7,808 bases of DNA from an uncultured Porphyromonadaceae bacterium (GCA_947175225.1 CAMWLX010000153.1:1-7808), one strand, 5' to 3'. Numbered from the stretch's first letter, positions 1 through 6,636 are shown. The notes: generated by a model not told the origin, from the sequence alone. Translations and numbers: made by a program.

Positions 1-84
1 GTATATAGCAAAAACCGTGCCATTTATTATACTTTTAATTTGATAATCTACTTAAATATTTTATCTATTATATCTTAATATGTT

Positions 85-1332
85 ATGAACGTAAAAAAGA
101 ATATACCTTTCTCTCCTCCTGACGTGACGGAGGCGGAGGCTCTTGAAGTAGCGGAAGCCCTAAAGTCGGGCTGGATCACTACCGGACCTAAAACCAAGGA
201 GTTTGAGCACCTTATTTCAAAGTATTGCCAGACTGATCGTTATGATGCAGATGGCAAGCAAATCCCTACTACAGTTTGTCTCAACTCTGCGACAGCTGCA
301 ATGGAGCTTGCACTACGCGTGCTCGGTGTAGGAGAAGGCGATGAAGTGATCGTCCCGGCCTATACTTATACCGCAACGGCAAGCAGTGTATGCCATGTCG
401 GTGCCCGTCCTGTCATGGTGGATTGTGCTCCCGGCTCATTCGAAATGGACTATGACAAGTTGGCTGAAGCTATCACGGAGCGGACAAAGGTTGTGATGCC
501 TGTGGATCTCGGTGGCATAGTGGCTGACTATGACAAGGTATTTGCTGCTGTAGAAAGCAAAAAGGATCTTTTCCTACCCAACAACGATATTCAAAAGGCT
601 TTCGGCAGATGCATCGTGGTTGCAGACGCTGCTCACGCTTTCGGCGCAATGTGGCACGGGGAGATGTGTGGCGAGATCGCAGATTTCACTTCTTTCTCTT
701 TCCATGCCGTAAAAAACCTCACTACTGCAGAAGGTGGTGCCCTGACTTGGCGTGCTCATGAGGGGGTGGATGACACTGCCATCTACAAGCAGTTGCAGCT
801 TCTATCTCTTCACGGTCAGAATAAGGATGCGCTTGCCAAGACTAAGCTTGGAGGCTGGGAATATGATATTATCGGAACTTGGTATAAGTGCAACATGACT
901 GACATTATGGCTGGAATAGGTATTGCTCAGTTGAAACGTTATCCCGAGCTACTCCGTCGTCGCCGCCAACTGATAGAAAAATACAATGTCGCTCTCGAGC
1001 CTCTCAGAATCTTAGTGCTTCCTCACTACAGCAATGAGCATTCTTCAAGCGGACACCTATATATGGTGCGTGTGCCTGGTATAACAGTTGACCAACGGAA
1101 TGACATAATTGTGAAAATGGCAGAACGTGGGATAGCAACCAACGTACACTACAAGCCTCTTCCAATGATGACTGCCTACAAGGCTCTCGGATTTGACATA
1201 AAGGATTTTCCAAACGCATACGAACAGTATCACAATGAGATTACGCTCCCTCTGCATACACGTCTGACTGATGAAGATGTAAAATACATCCTCTCGAATT
1301 TCTTTGAAATAATCGAGAATCTTAAGGATTAA
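85..1332 (+). CDS. DegT/DnrJ/EryC1/StrS-family PLP aminotransferase (WcfR/PglE-like nucleotide-sugar aminotransferase)
   Basis: Predicted cytosolic enzyme that transfers an amino group, usually from glutamate, to C4 of a UDP-4-keto-6-deoxy-HexNAc. The 415 residues are full length for the family. Visible marks: SGWITTGPKTKEFE near 28-41, the cofactor-phosphate loop LNSATAAMELAL at 66-77, DEVIVPAYTYTATA at 86-99, D181 in VVADAAHAFGA (pairs with the PLP pyridine nitrogen), and the Schiff-base lysine K210 in SFHAVKNLTTAEGGA. IATNVHYKPLP at 350-360 is the usual C-terminal motif. The ATG at 85 is the first good start; it lies behind AT-rich DNA with no Shine-Dalgarno, as is normal in Bacteroidota. 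The sugar transferase gene follows after 19 bases, the order of wcfR-wcfS in the Bacteroides fragilis PSA locus (recalled). Family assignment is secure; the exact sugar product is inferred. Confidence 0.93.
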   Translation: MNVKKNIPFSPPDVTEAEALEVAEALKSGWITTGPKTKEFEHLISKYCQTDRYDADGKQIPTTVCLNSATAAMELALRVLGVGEGDEVIVPAYTYTATASSVCHVGARPVMVDCAPGSFEMDYDKLAEAITERTKVVMPVDLGGIVADYDKVFAAVESKKDLFLPNNDIQKAFGRCIVVADAAHAFGAMWHGEMCGEIADFTSFSFHAVKNLTTAEGGALTWRAHEGVDDTAIYKQLQLLSLHGQNKDALAKTKLGGWEYDIIGTWYKCNMTDIMAGIGIAQLKRYPELLRRRRQLIEKYNVALEPLRILVLPHYSNEHSSSGHLYMVRVPGITVDQRNDIIVKMAERGIATNVHYKPLPMMTAYKALGFDIKDFPNAYEQYHNEITLPLHTRLTDEDVKYILSNFFEIIENLKD

Positions 1333-1333
1333 G

Positions 1334-1352
1334 ACCTTTAAAGAAATCATAA
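1334..1352 (+). repeat. Imperfect direct repeat, copy 1 (upstream of the sugar transferase gene)
   Basis: This 19-base stretch matches 1919-1937 at 16 of 19 positions, and all three differences are transitions. Read in frame with the sugar transferase start, it encodes TFKEII. That is the same peptide found at the C-terminus of the sugar transferase and resembles the usual end of that family. It may be the remnant of an earlier sugar transferase gene. Confidence 0.5.
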
Positions 1353-1945
1353 TGCTAAAAAGATCTTTCGATATTATAGCAAGCGGACTCGGGCTGGTAG
1401 CACTGAGTCCGCTTTTCGCCATTCTTGCAATCTGGATTAAGACCGACTCGAAAGGTCCGGTTTTTTATCGACAAGTGAGAGTGGGAAAAGATAACAAGGA
1501 TTTTAGACTCTTCAAGTTCCGCTCAATGAGACCGGACAGCGACAAACTGGGTCTTATCACTGTCGGGGGACACGATCCACGGGTCACACGCTCCGGATAT
1601 TATATCCGCAAGTATAAACTTGATGAGTTTCCGCAACTTATCAATGTGTTTAAAGGAGACATGAGTCTCGTGGGACCGCGTCCTGAAGTCAGAAAATATG
1701 TGGACATGTATTCTCCCGAACAGATGAAAGTGCTTGATGTGCGCCCGGGAATCACATCGCTTGCTTCAATAAGATACAGAAATGAAAACGAGATTTTAGC
1801 AGCTGCAGATGACCCGGATAAGACTTACATAGAGCAGGTGATGCCCGACAAGCTCGCCATCGACCTTGAATACGTCTCAAAGGCCAATCTCTGGACCGAT
1901 ATCAAACTCATCTTCTCCACCTTCAAGGAGATCATAACAAAATAG
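1352..1945 (+). CDS. Initiating sugar-phosphate transferase, PglC/WcfS type (monotopic phosphoglycosyl transferase)
   Basis: Predicted to move a sugar-1-phosphate from a UDP-sugar to undecaprenyl phosphate at the cytoplasmic membrane face, starting a polysaccharide or glycan repeat unit. At 197 residues it is the short, catalytic-domain-only form. It has one N-terminal hydrophobic segment (about 7-29) containing S19-P20, the break that makes the PglC helix re-entrant. Then come the basic GPVFYRQVRVG (35-45), FKFRSM (54-59), the catalytic Asp-Glu dyad D91-E92 in KLDEFPQL, DMSLVGPRPE (103-112) and RPGITS (131-136). The start ATG lies 19 bases past the aminotransferase stop, so the two are probably co-transcribed. 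The bases just before the start resemble the end of this same gene (see findings). The donor is probably the aminotransferase product, but this is inference. Confidence 0.93.
   Translation: MLKRSFDIIASGLGLVALSPLFAILAIWIKTDSKGPVFYRQVRVGKDNKDFRLFKFRSMRPDSDKLGLITVGGHDPRVTRSGYYIRKYKLDEFPQLINVFKGDMSLVGPRPEVRKYVDMYSPEQMKVLDVRPGITSLASIRYRNENEILAAADDPDKTYIEQVMPDKLAIDLEYVSKANLWTDIKLIFSTFKEIITK
1919..1937 (+). repeat. Imperfect direct repeat, copy 2 (end of the sugar transferase gene)
   Basis: This copy lies inside the coding sequence and encodes TFKEII in the last residues of the sugar transferase. It pairs with copy 1 at 1334-1352, so almost exactly one gene length lies between the two. Confidence 0.5.
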
Positions 1946-2039
1946 TTTCCTTAACAAGGACATCCAAATGATCTTCGCCACCGTCCTATCCCACTCCTCT
2001 ACTACGCCAACGTAAGGCAATCTCCCCGAAAAAAGGCAC

Positions 2040-2047
2040 TAACTTTG
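2040..2047 (+). promoter_or_regulatory. Possible -7 promoter box
   Basis: TAACTTTG fits the Bacteroidota -7 consensus TAnnTTTG. The ten bases TAACTTTGCA recur exactly at 2369-2378 in the better-supported promoter. No TTG or TTTG -33 box lies about 20 bases upstream, so this is tentative. If active, it would transcribe the two hairpins that follow. Confidence 0.3.
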
Positions 2048-2052
2048 CACCC

Positions 2053-2103
2053 GGAAACAGAAGTTTCCTCGCGTAGTCCTGAGCCCTGATGAACCACTAC
2101 GCG
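2053..2103 (+). other. Two tandem small hairpins (possible structured leader or small RNA)
   Basis: The first hairpin pairs GGAAAC (2053-2058) with GTTTCC (2063-2068) around the tetraloop AGAA. The second pairs CGCGTAGT (2070-2077) with ACTACGCG (2096-2103) around an 18-base loop. They are adjacent and sit just behind a -7-like box. Neither is followed by a T-tract, so they are not ordinary terminators. No known riboswitch class is recognised. Confidence 0.35.
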
Positions 2104-2169
2104 CCGTATCCAGCATGGACCCATTTTTGTCCCAGCCAAAAGCTTCAGCGAAGACTAAAAGCCATCACA

Positions 2170-2200
2170 GATATCTCTAAAACCTCTGATATCTCTGATA
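2170..2200 (+). repeat. Short direct repeats of GATATCTCT / CTCTGATA
   Basis: GATATCTCT occurs at 2170-2178 and 2188-2196, and CTCTGATA at 2184-2191 and 2193-2200. This could be a regulator-binding site or simply low-complexity sequence; nothing in the window decides between them. Confidence 0.3.
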
Positions 2201-2226
2201 CAAGAACAAAATCCCCATCCGAGATC

Positions 2227-2339
2227 AGTAAGCATTAATTGAAGTACACCTTTTGGAGGTTGCAGTCAGGTGGTAATTTTGCATAGCAAAGTTGCACTGA
2301 TTGCAACCTCCAAAAGGTGTACTTCAGTTAATGCTTACT
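2227..2339. repeat. 113-base near-perfect palindrome with 43-bp arms
   Basis: The left arm (2227-2269) and right arm (2297-2339) are reverse complements except at two positions, T2239/G2327 and G2265/T2301. Inside, AATTTTGC (2275-2282) and GCAAAGTT (2286-2293) pair around ATA with one more exception, T2277/G2291. All three exceptions would be G-U pairs in RNA, so a transcript could fold into one long hairpin. On the plus strand the right arm runs into a five-T tract (2339-2343), so terminator activity is possible. The outer 14 bases recur at the second palindrome (6746-6759). There is no transposase gene and no obvious target-site duplication. It could be a MITE- or REP-like element, an insulator or terminator, or a recombination substrate. 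Confidence 0.85.
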
Positions 2340-2345
2340 TTTTAC

Positions 2346-2376
2346 TTGCAACTGTTAATTTTATTTATTAACTTTG
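2346..2376 (+). promoter_or_regulatory. Predicted Bacteroidota-type promoter for the dehydratase block
   Basis: A -33 core TTG (2346-2348) is followed, after a 20-base spacer, by the -7 box TAACTTTG (2369-2376), matching TAnnTTTG. Transcription would start at about 2382-2385, leaving a leader of about 60 bases. A 6-bp inverted repeat, GTTAAT (2354-2359) and ATTAAC (2367-2372), overlaps the -7 box and could be an operator. The promoter lies directly behind the long palindrome. Confidence 0.55.
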
Positions 2377-2446
2377 CATCTGAATCCGATTCTGTGACCT
2401 AAAAGGGAAAACTTGTGTCGGAAAACTGAAACTTACAACTCAACAT

Positions 2447-4357
2447 ATGCGAACATTTAAAGACCTCCTGAAATGGTATTTCTCCCGCGGGGCATTGCCC
2501 TACTGGAGCATACTTATGCTGGATTCAGCTTTCGTGCTGTTTTCCGGTCTCCTTGCCTACACCATCCATCATGGAGCCACTGAGACTTCCGACGTATTCT
2601 TCCCTCTGGTGCTGACACTCGGAGTATTCCTCATTTGCTTCATCTTAGCTTTCCGTATCTTCCACACTTATGATGGGGTGATACGGTTTTCATCATTCAA
2701 TGATTTGATGAGGGTCACTTTAGCTGTGGTCAGCGCAATAGTCCTGGTATTCATAGTGCAATGGATCTTGTCGGGAGCGAGTTGGCTATTAGCATTCTCC
2801 ACAGCCGATATAATACTCTTTGGGCTGTTCGTGGTGGCTTTCATGTGGACGATACGCATCTGGGTCAAGACATTATACGAGGAGTCAATCCGACGATCAA
2901 ACCGCGAACCAGCCTTCATCCTCGGCGTAAAGACGGGCGGGGCAGCCCTGGCAAAGAACATGAATTCATCAGCTGATTCACCTTATAAAGTAGCTGGATT
3001 TGTGACCAGTGAAAATGACCTCGCAAGCCGTCATCTTATGGGTGTGCCGGTACATTTTTTCGATGATAATCTCGCAGAGACGATGAAAAAGGGGGGAGCT
3101 AAAGCCCTTATAGTATCACCTCTTATGATGAACGTAATCCAGGATAATACTGAGATAGTGGATTCTCTTGTTGAATCAGGTATCAAGATTATGGTCATGC
3201 CAAATGCACGAGAATGGGACGGAAAGTCCGACCTCCATGCGTCGGAACTTCAACCTGTCGATGTAGAAGATCTCCTTCCACGCGAGAAAATCGAAGTGGA
3301 TATGAAAGCTGCCGCTGATCTGCTCGAAGGTAATGTGGTGCTGATCACCGGAGCAGCCGGCTCAATAGGCTCCGAGATGGTGCGTCAGATAGCCACATAT
3401 AAGCCAAAGCATATGATTCTCGTGGATCAAGCAGAGACTCCGATGCACGATGTGCGCCTGATGATGCACAACCAGTGGCCCGCTGTCCAAGCAGAGACAA
3501 TCGTAGCCGACATCGCCGACCAGCGTATCATGGAGCGTATCTTCGACACATACCGTCCGGAGTATGTATTTCATGCTGCTGCCTACAAGCATGTGCCTAT
3601 GATGGAGGATAATCCTTATGAGAGCATAATCAATAATGTGAACGGCACGAAAATTATCGCTGATCTCGCCGTCAAGTACGGCACCAAGAAGTTTGTGATG
3701 GTGTCTACTGATAAGGCAGTCAATCCGACGAATGTGATGGGATGCTCGAAACGCATCTGTGAGATATACGTCCAAGCACTCGACAAAGCTATAAAGGAGA
3801 AGAAAGTGAAAGGAGAAACCCGTTTCGTGACTACCCGCTTCGGAAATGTACTCGGTTCAAATGGTTCTGTTATACCTATTTTCCAAGAACAGATAAAGAA
3901 AGGTGGACCGGTGACAGTGACTCATCCTGACATCATCCGCTATTTCATGCTCATTCCGGAGGCCTGCAAACTCGTGATAGAGGCTGGCACCATGGGCAAT
4001 GGTGGAGAAATCTATGTATTCGACATGGGAAATCCTGTAAAGATTGCTGACCTTGCTAAGCGAATGATCATGCTAAGCGGAGCGAAGGATGTTGAAATCA
4101 AATTCACAGGTCTACGTGACGGAGAAAAACTTTATGAGGAAGTACTCAACGACGCGGAGATTACTCTCCCTACCTTCCATCCGAAGATCAAGATTGCTAA
4201 GGTAAGGGAATATGAGTTCTCAGACGTTGATGTACGAATCTCCGACCTTATCGTCACAGCCAAAGACAGCGATGATATGACGATTGTAGCCGCCATGAAA
4301 GCAATCGTACCCGAGTTCAGATCCCAACACTCCAAATATCAGATTCTGGATAAGTAG
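2447..4357 (+). CDS. Membrane-bound UDP-HexNAc 4,6-dehydratase (CapD/WbpM/PglF family)
   Basis: Predicted to convert UDP-GlcNAc, using bound NAD, to UDP-2-acetamido-2,6-dideoxy-4-hexulose, the substrate class of the upstream aminotransferase. The 636 residues are typical of the long WbpM/PglF form. It has four N-terminal membrane segments (about 20-42, 50-72, 87-109, 113-137). A first Rossmann-like domain starts near 155, and the catalytic SDR domain begins with GAAGSIG (302-308). HAAAYKHVPMMED (376-388) and STDKAVNPTNVMG (420-432) are family motifs. Residue 431 is Met in the MxxxK position (M431, K435), where classical SDRs have Tyr; this is the known WbpM/PglF exception. The ATG at 2447 follows an A-rich leader without Shine-Dalgarno. 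It appears complete, with no frameshift. Confidence 0.95.
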   Translation: MRTFKDLLKWYFSRGALPYWSILMLDSAFVLFSGLLAYTIHHGATETSDVFFPLVLTLGVFLICFILAFRIFHTYDGVIRFSSFNDLMRVTLAVVSAIVLVFIVQWILSGASWLLAFSTADIILFGLFVVAFMWTIRIWVKTLYEESIRRSNREPAFILGVKTGGAALAKNMNSSADSPYKVAGFVTSENDLASRHLMGVPVHFFDDNLAETMKKGGAKALIVSPLMMNVIQDNTEIVDSLVESGIKIMVMPNAREWDGKSDLHASELQPVDVEDLLPREKIEVDMKAAADLLEGNVVLITGAAGSIGSEMVRQIATYKPKHMILVDQAETPMHDVRLMMHNQWPAVQAETIVADIADQRIMERIFDTYRPEYVFHAAAYKHVPMMEDNPYESIINNVNGTKIIADLAVKYGTKKFVMVSTDKAVNPTNVMGCSKRICEIYVQALDKAIKEKKVKGETRFVTTRFGNVLGSNGSVIPIFQEQIKKGGPVTVTHPDIIRYFMLIPEACKLVIEAGTMGNGGEIYVFDMGNPVKIADLAKRMIMLSGAKDVEIKFTGLRDGEKLYEEVLNDAEITLPTFHPKIKIAKVREYEFSDVDVRISDLIVTAKDSDDMTIVAAMKAIVPEFRSQHSKYQILDK

Positions 4358-4409
4358 CTCGCAAAAATTAATGATTAAAGATTAAGCGAATCGACTAATC
4401 TGCTAATTA

Positions 4410-4453
4410 ATGATTTCTCTTTAATAATTTATAATTATCAAGATGATTTCTCT
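4410..4453 (+). repeat. Duplicated start motif before the small membrane protein
   Basis: ATGATTTCTCT occurs at 4410-4420 and again at 4443-4453, exactly 33 bases (11 codons) apart. The first copy opens a four-codon frame (Met-Ile-Ser-Leu-stop); the second starts the 74-residue gene. It may be a short duplication or a minimal upstream ORF. Confidence 0.4.
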
Positions 4454-4667
4454 CATTTTCATACTCATAATGCTCGCCATTATACTCTCCATCTCACTCG
4501 CCGTCAGCATAAAAAACGACCATCGCTACGACGACCGAGACTACCGCAACAATGAAGGCGACCACCTATATTACGACAAGTCGATAATCGAAAAAAAAGT
4601 CTTCCACCGTCTCCACCCTAAGGAAGCAGCCCGCTCTATCGCCCGTCTCTTCCGCAAGGACCCCTAA
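4443..4667 (+). CDS. Small single-pass membrane protein of unknown function
   Basis: This 74-residue protein is not recognised. Residues 2-23 form one strongly hydrophobic segment (Ile/Leu-rich, no signal-peptidase-like cleavage site). A highly charged tail follows: Asp/Arg/Tyr-rich at 25-46, then basic at 50-72, with HPKEAARSIARLFRK as a possible amphipathic helix. A short N-terminus and a positively charged tail suggest the tail is in the cytoplasm. It lies 85 bases after the dehydratase and just before the kinase, on the same strand and in the same GC-richer codon style, which favours a real gene over a chance frame. It may be an accessory or scaffold for the membrane enzymes, but there is no direct evidence. 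Confidence 0.62.
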   Translation: MISLIFILIMLAIILSISLAVSIKNDHRYDDRDYRNNEGDHLYYDKSIIEKKVFHRLHPKEAARSIARLFRKDP

Positions 4668-4704
4668 TCGAAAAATGTAGTATTTGATTTTAATTGTTGA
4701 AATT

Positions 4705-5895
4705 GTGAACGATTTACATATAGCTTACAGGACCTTCTTCGGGAAGGGGGATGCCCTTTACCAACTGTTCTCTCCTTATCGCATCTGCCCGTTGGGCGCC
4801 CATGTCGACCATCAGCATGGTCTTGTCTCCGGCTTCGCCTTCGATTCCGGCATAGAGTTTCTTTTCTCTGCTACCGACACCGGAAAAGTAGAAATGGCTT
4901 CCCTTTCCTTCGAGGGACTCATGACCTTCAACGTACAACGTCCAATTGAAGAAAAACAAGGCAATTGGGGCGATTATCTGCGCGGTGCCACATGGGCTCT
5001 ACAGCAAGATTTCCGCCTTGAAAAAGGTATTCGCGGCATAGTAAAAGGTTCTATGCCAATCGGTGGACTTTCCTCCTCAGCTGCACTTCTCTGCGGTTTT
5101 GTGATGGCTCTCGACAAGGTGAACCATCTTGGTCTGACTCGACAACAGATCATCGAATATGCTTCACGCGCCGAGCGTAACTACGTGGGTCTCAACAACG
5201 GTATCCTTGACCAGGCATGCGTAGTGCTCTGCGAAGCCGACAAACTCCTTTACCTCGACACTCGCACCGGCAATCACCGTCTCATCCCCTTCGGCGGCGA
5301 TAACCCCAAACCTCTCCCCTTCAAACTCGGAATTTTCTTCTCCGGAGTCACTCGCAAACTTACCGGCACCGACTATAATCTCCGCGTAGCAGAGTGCAAG
5401 ACCGCCGCCTGGATCATGCAGGCATACGAGGATGAAAAACTTCGCGAATTTGAGGACACACGTCTCCGCGACGTGGAAGAATCCGTGTTCGAAAAGCACC
5501 AAGACCGGATGCCTGCCCGATTCGCACGACGTGCACGCCACTTCTATACAGAATGTGACCGTGTCTCCGAAGGAGTAAAAGCATGGGAAGCAGGGGATAT
5601 CGAAACTTTCGGCAAACTCGTTTTCGAAAGCTGCGAGAGCTCCATGAACAACTATGAATGTGGTTCTCCCGAACTCATCGAAATCTACAAAATAATGCGC
5701 GAGACCGACGGCATTTACGGAGGCCGCTTCTCAGGAGCCGGCTTCAAAGGCGCTTGCATTGCCCTGGTAGACCCTGCCAAGGAAGACCAAATACGCGCCT
5801 CTGTCACTGAAAAATACCTCCAGAAATACCCGCAATACAAAGACTCCTTCGAAATCTTCTTCTGTAACCCCGCCAACGGCGTCGACTTCCTCTAA
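4705..5895 (+). CDS. GHMP-family sugar kinase, galacturonokinase-like (galactokinase superfamily)
   Basis: Predicted ATP-dependent sugar C1-kinase in the cytosol. From the GTG at 4705 it has 396 residues; a TTG at 4684 in the same frame would add seven. I prefer GTG, and no ATG lies near. Motif 1 is SPYRICPLGAHVDHQHG (23-39) instead of the galactokinase APGR...GEHTDYNGG. The glutamate of GEHTDY is Ala, and Asp is kept. As I recall, this SPYRICPLGAH form is typical of plant galacturonic acid kinase. Further motifs are GLSSSAAL (121-128, ATP loop), NGILDQ (165-170, with catalytic-type Asp169), YNLRVAEC (224-231), MNNYECGSPELI (314-325) and GRFSGAGFKGACIAL (340-354). The nucleotidyltransferase follows after four bases. 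Galacturonate is the best guess; galactose or another sugar remains possible. Confidence 0.88.
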   Translation: MNDLHIAYRTFFGKGDALYQLFSPYRICPLGAHVDHQHGLVSGFAFDSGIEFLFSATDTGKVEMASLSFEGLMTFNVQRPIEEKQGNWGDYLRGATWALQQDFRLEKGIRGIVKGSMPIGGLSSSAALLCGFVMALDKVNHLGLTRQQIIEYASRAERNYVGLNNGILDQACVVLCEADKLLYLDTRTGNHRLIPFGGDNPKPLPFKLGIFFSGVTRKLTGTDYNLRVAECKTAAWIMQAYEDEKLREFEDTRLRDVEESVFEKHQDRMPARFARRARHFYTECDRVSEGVKAWEAGDIETFGKLVFESCESSMNNYECGSPELIEIYKIMRETDGIYGGRFSGAGFKGACIALVDPAKEDQIRASVTEKYLQKYPQYKDSFEIFFCNPANGVDFL

Positions 5896-5899
5896 ACTA

Positions 5900-6628
5900 A
5901 TGAAAAATATTGTAATAGCCGCCGGATACGCGACCAGATTGTATCCTTTGACCGAGAACTTCCCCAAACCGCTCCTGAAAATCGGCAATTCCACTATTCT
6001 CGACAGAATGATGGCAGATATCGACGAAATCCCCGATGTTGATGAGCACATCATCGTGACCAACCATCGTTTCGCCCCAATTTTTGAGGAGTGGAAGGCA
6101 AACTCAAACTACAAGAAACCGATTACTATCATCGATGACGGCACTTCCACCAACGACACGCGCCTCGGGGCAGTCCGCGACCTTTTACTTGCCATCGAGA
6201 AGCAATCCGTCGATGATGATATCATGGTTCTCGCTGCCGATAACATACTCGACTTCTCACTACAAGGTTTCGTAGACTATTTCCAGGAGAAAGGAAGCTC
6301 CGTCATAATGTGCCACAACGAGCCGGAACTCAAGAAACTGCAACGCACAGGCGTGATAGCTGTTGACGACAATATGAAAGTGCTTGAAATGCAGGAAAAG
6401 CCGGAAAAACCGGTCTCCAACTGGGCAGTTCCCCCCTTCTATATCTACTCTAAAAAGGATCTTCCACTCATCCGCGATTGCATGGAGCATGGATGTGGAT
6501 TCGACGCCCCCGGCAACCTCGCCCACTACCTGACCGACGTCACCACTCTCCACGCCTGGCCAATGCCCGGCACCCGCTTCGACATAGGCTCAATGGACTC
6601 CTACCAAGAAGCCCAAACCCGCTTCTAA
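5900..6628 (+). CDS. Sugar nucleotidyltransferase (NTP_transferase family)
   Basis: Predicted to join a sugar-1-phosphate to a nucleotide, giving an NDP-sugar and pyrophosphate. The 242 residues match the short, single-domain form. The N-terminal nucleotide loop is AAGYATRLYPLT (7-18), with FPKPLL (21-26). It departs from the usual GxGTRL by having Ala where the second glycine normally sits. VLAADN (110-115) carries the metal-binding-type D114, MQEKPEKP (164-171) is the sugar-binding region, and GTRFDIGSMDSY (224-235) holds a second acidic residue, D228. The ATG lies four bases after the kinase stop, so the two are probably translationally coupled and act in sequence. The nucleotide (UTP, GTP, CTP or dTTP) cannot be read from the sequence. 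A strong terminator follows at once. Confidence 0.92.
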   Translation: MKNIVIAAGYATRLYPLTENFPKPLLKIGNSTILDRMMADIDEIPDVDEHIIVTNHRFAPIFEEWKANSNYKKPITIIDDGTSTNDTRLGAVRDLLLAIEKQSVDDDIMVLAADNILDFSLQGFVDYFQEKGSSVIMCHNEPELKKLQRTGVIAVDDNMKVLEMQEKPEKPVSNWAVPPFYIYSKKDLPLIRDCMEHGCGFDAPGNLAHYLTDVTTLHAWPMPGTRFDIGSMDSYQEAQTRF

Positions 6629-6636
6629 AAGCTATG

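Larger units (their letters stand above)
1946..2446. other. 501-base intergenic region between the sugar transferase and dehydratase genes
   Basis: No convincing coding region is seen. Contents in order: a weak 5-bp hairpin just after the stop (1948-1960) without a T-tract; a -7-like TAACTTTG box (2040-2047); two small hairpins (2053-2068 and 2070-2103); short direct repeats of GATATCTCT (2170-2178 and 2188-2196); the 113-base palindrome (2227-2339); and a promoter-like element (2346-2376). This is dense with secondary structure for a Bacteroidota intergenic gap and probably marks a transcription boundary. Confidence 0.6.

Noticed and set aside
1..84. Promoter for the aminotransferase (TTAATTTG at 35-42)
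   Set aside because: It misses one consensus base and has no -33 box at the right distance; the gene may be transcribed from further upstream.
574..1422. Minus-strand open frames at 574-759, 1004-1219 and 1057-1422
   Set aside because: They lie opposite the well-supported aminotransferase and sugar transferase, and their translations show no domain-like pattern.
1968..2015. A 15-codon frame starting ATG just after the sugar transferase (possible leader peptide)
   Set aside because: It is too short, has no ribosome-site or regulatory codon run, and nothing downstream needs it.
2227..2339. CRISPR repeat or ordinary rho-independent terminator
   Set aside because: There is only one inverted pair and no spacer-repeat array. 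The stem is much longer than usual terminators, although some terminator activity on the plus strand is not excluded.
2668..3775. Open frames at 2668-2961 (-), 2761-2976 (+) and 3362-3775 (-)
   Set aside because: They overlap the dehydratase, whose motifs are continuous throughout; these are shadow frames.
4684..4704. TTG at 4684 as the kinase start
   Set aside because: It adds only seven residues, mostly hydrophobic and unlike the family start; GTG at 4705 is preferred, but the choice is not certain.
4714..6553. Minus-strand frames at 4714-4959, 5164-5541, 5731-6063 and 6260-6553, and the plus frame 6084-6275
   Set aside because: All lie inside the kinase or nucleotidyltransferase genes in other frames and look like compositional artefacts.
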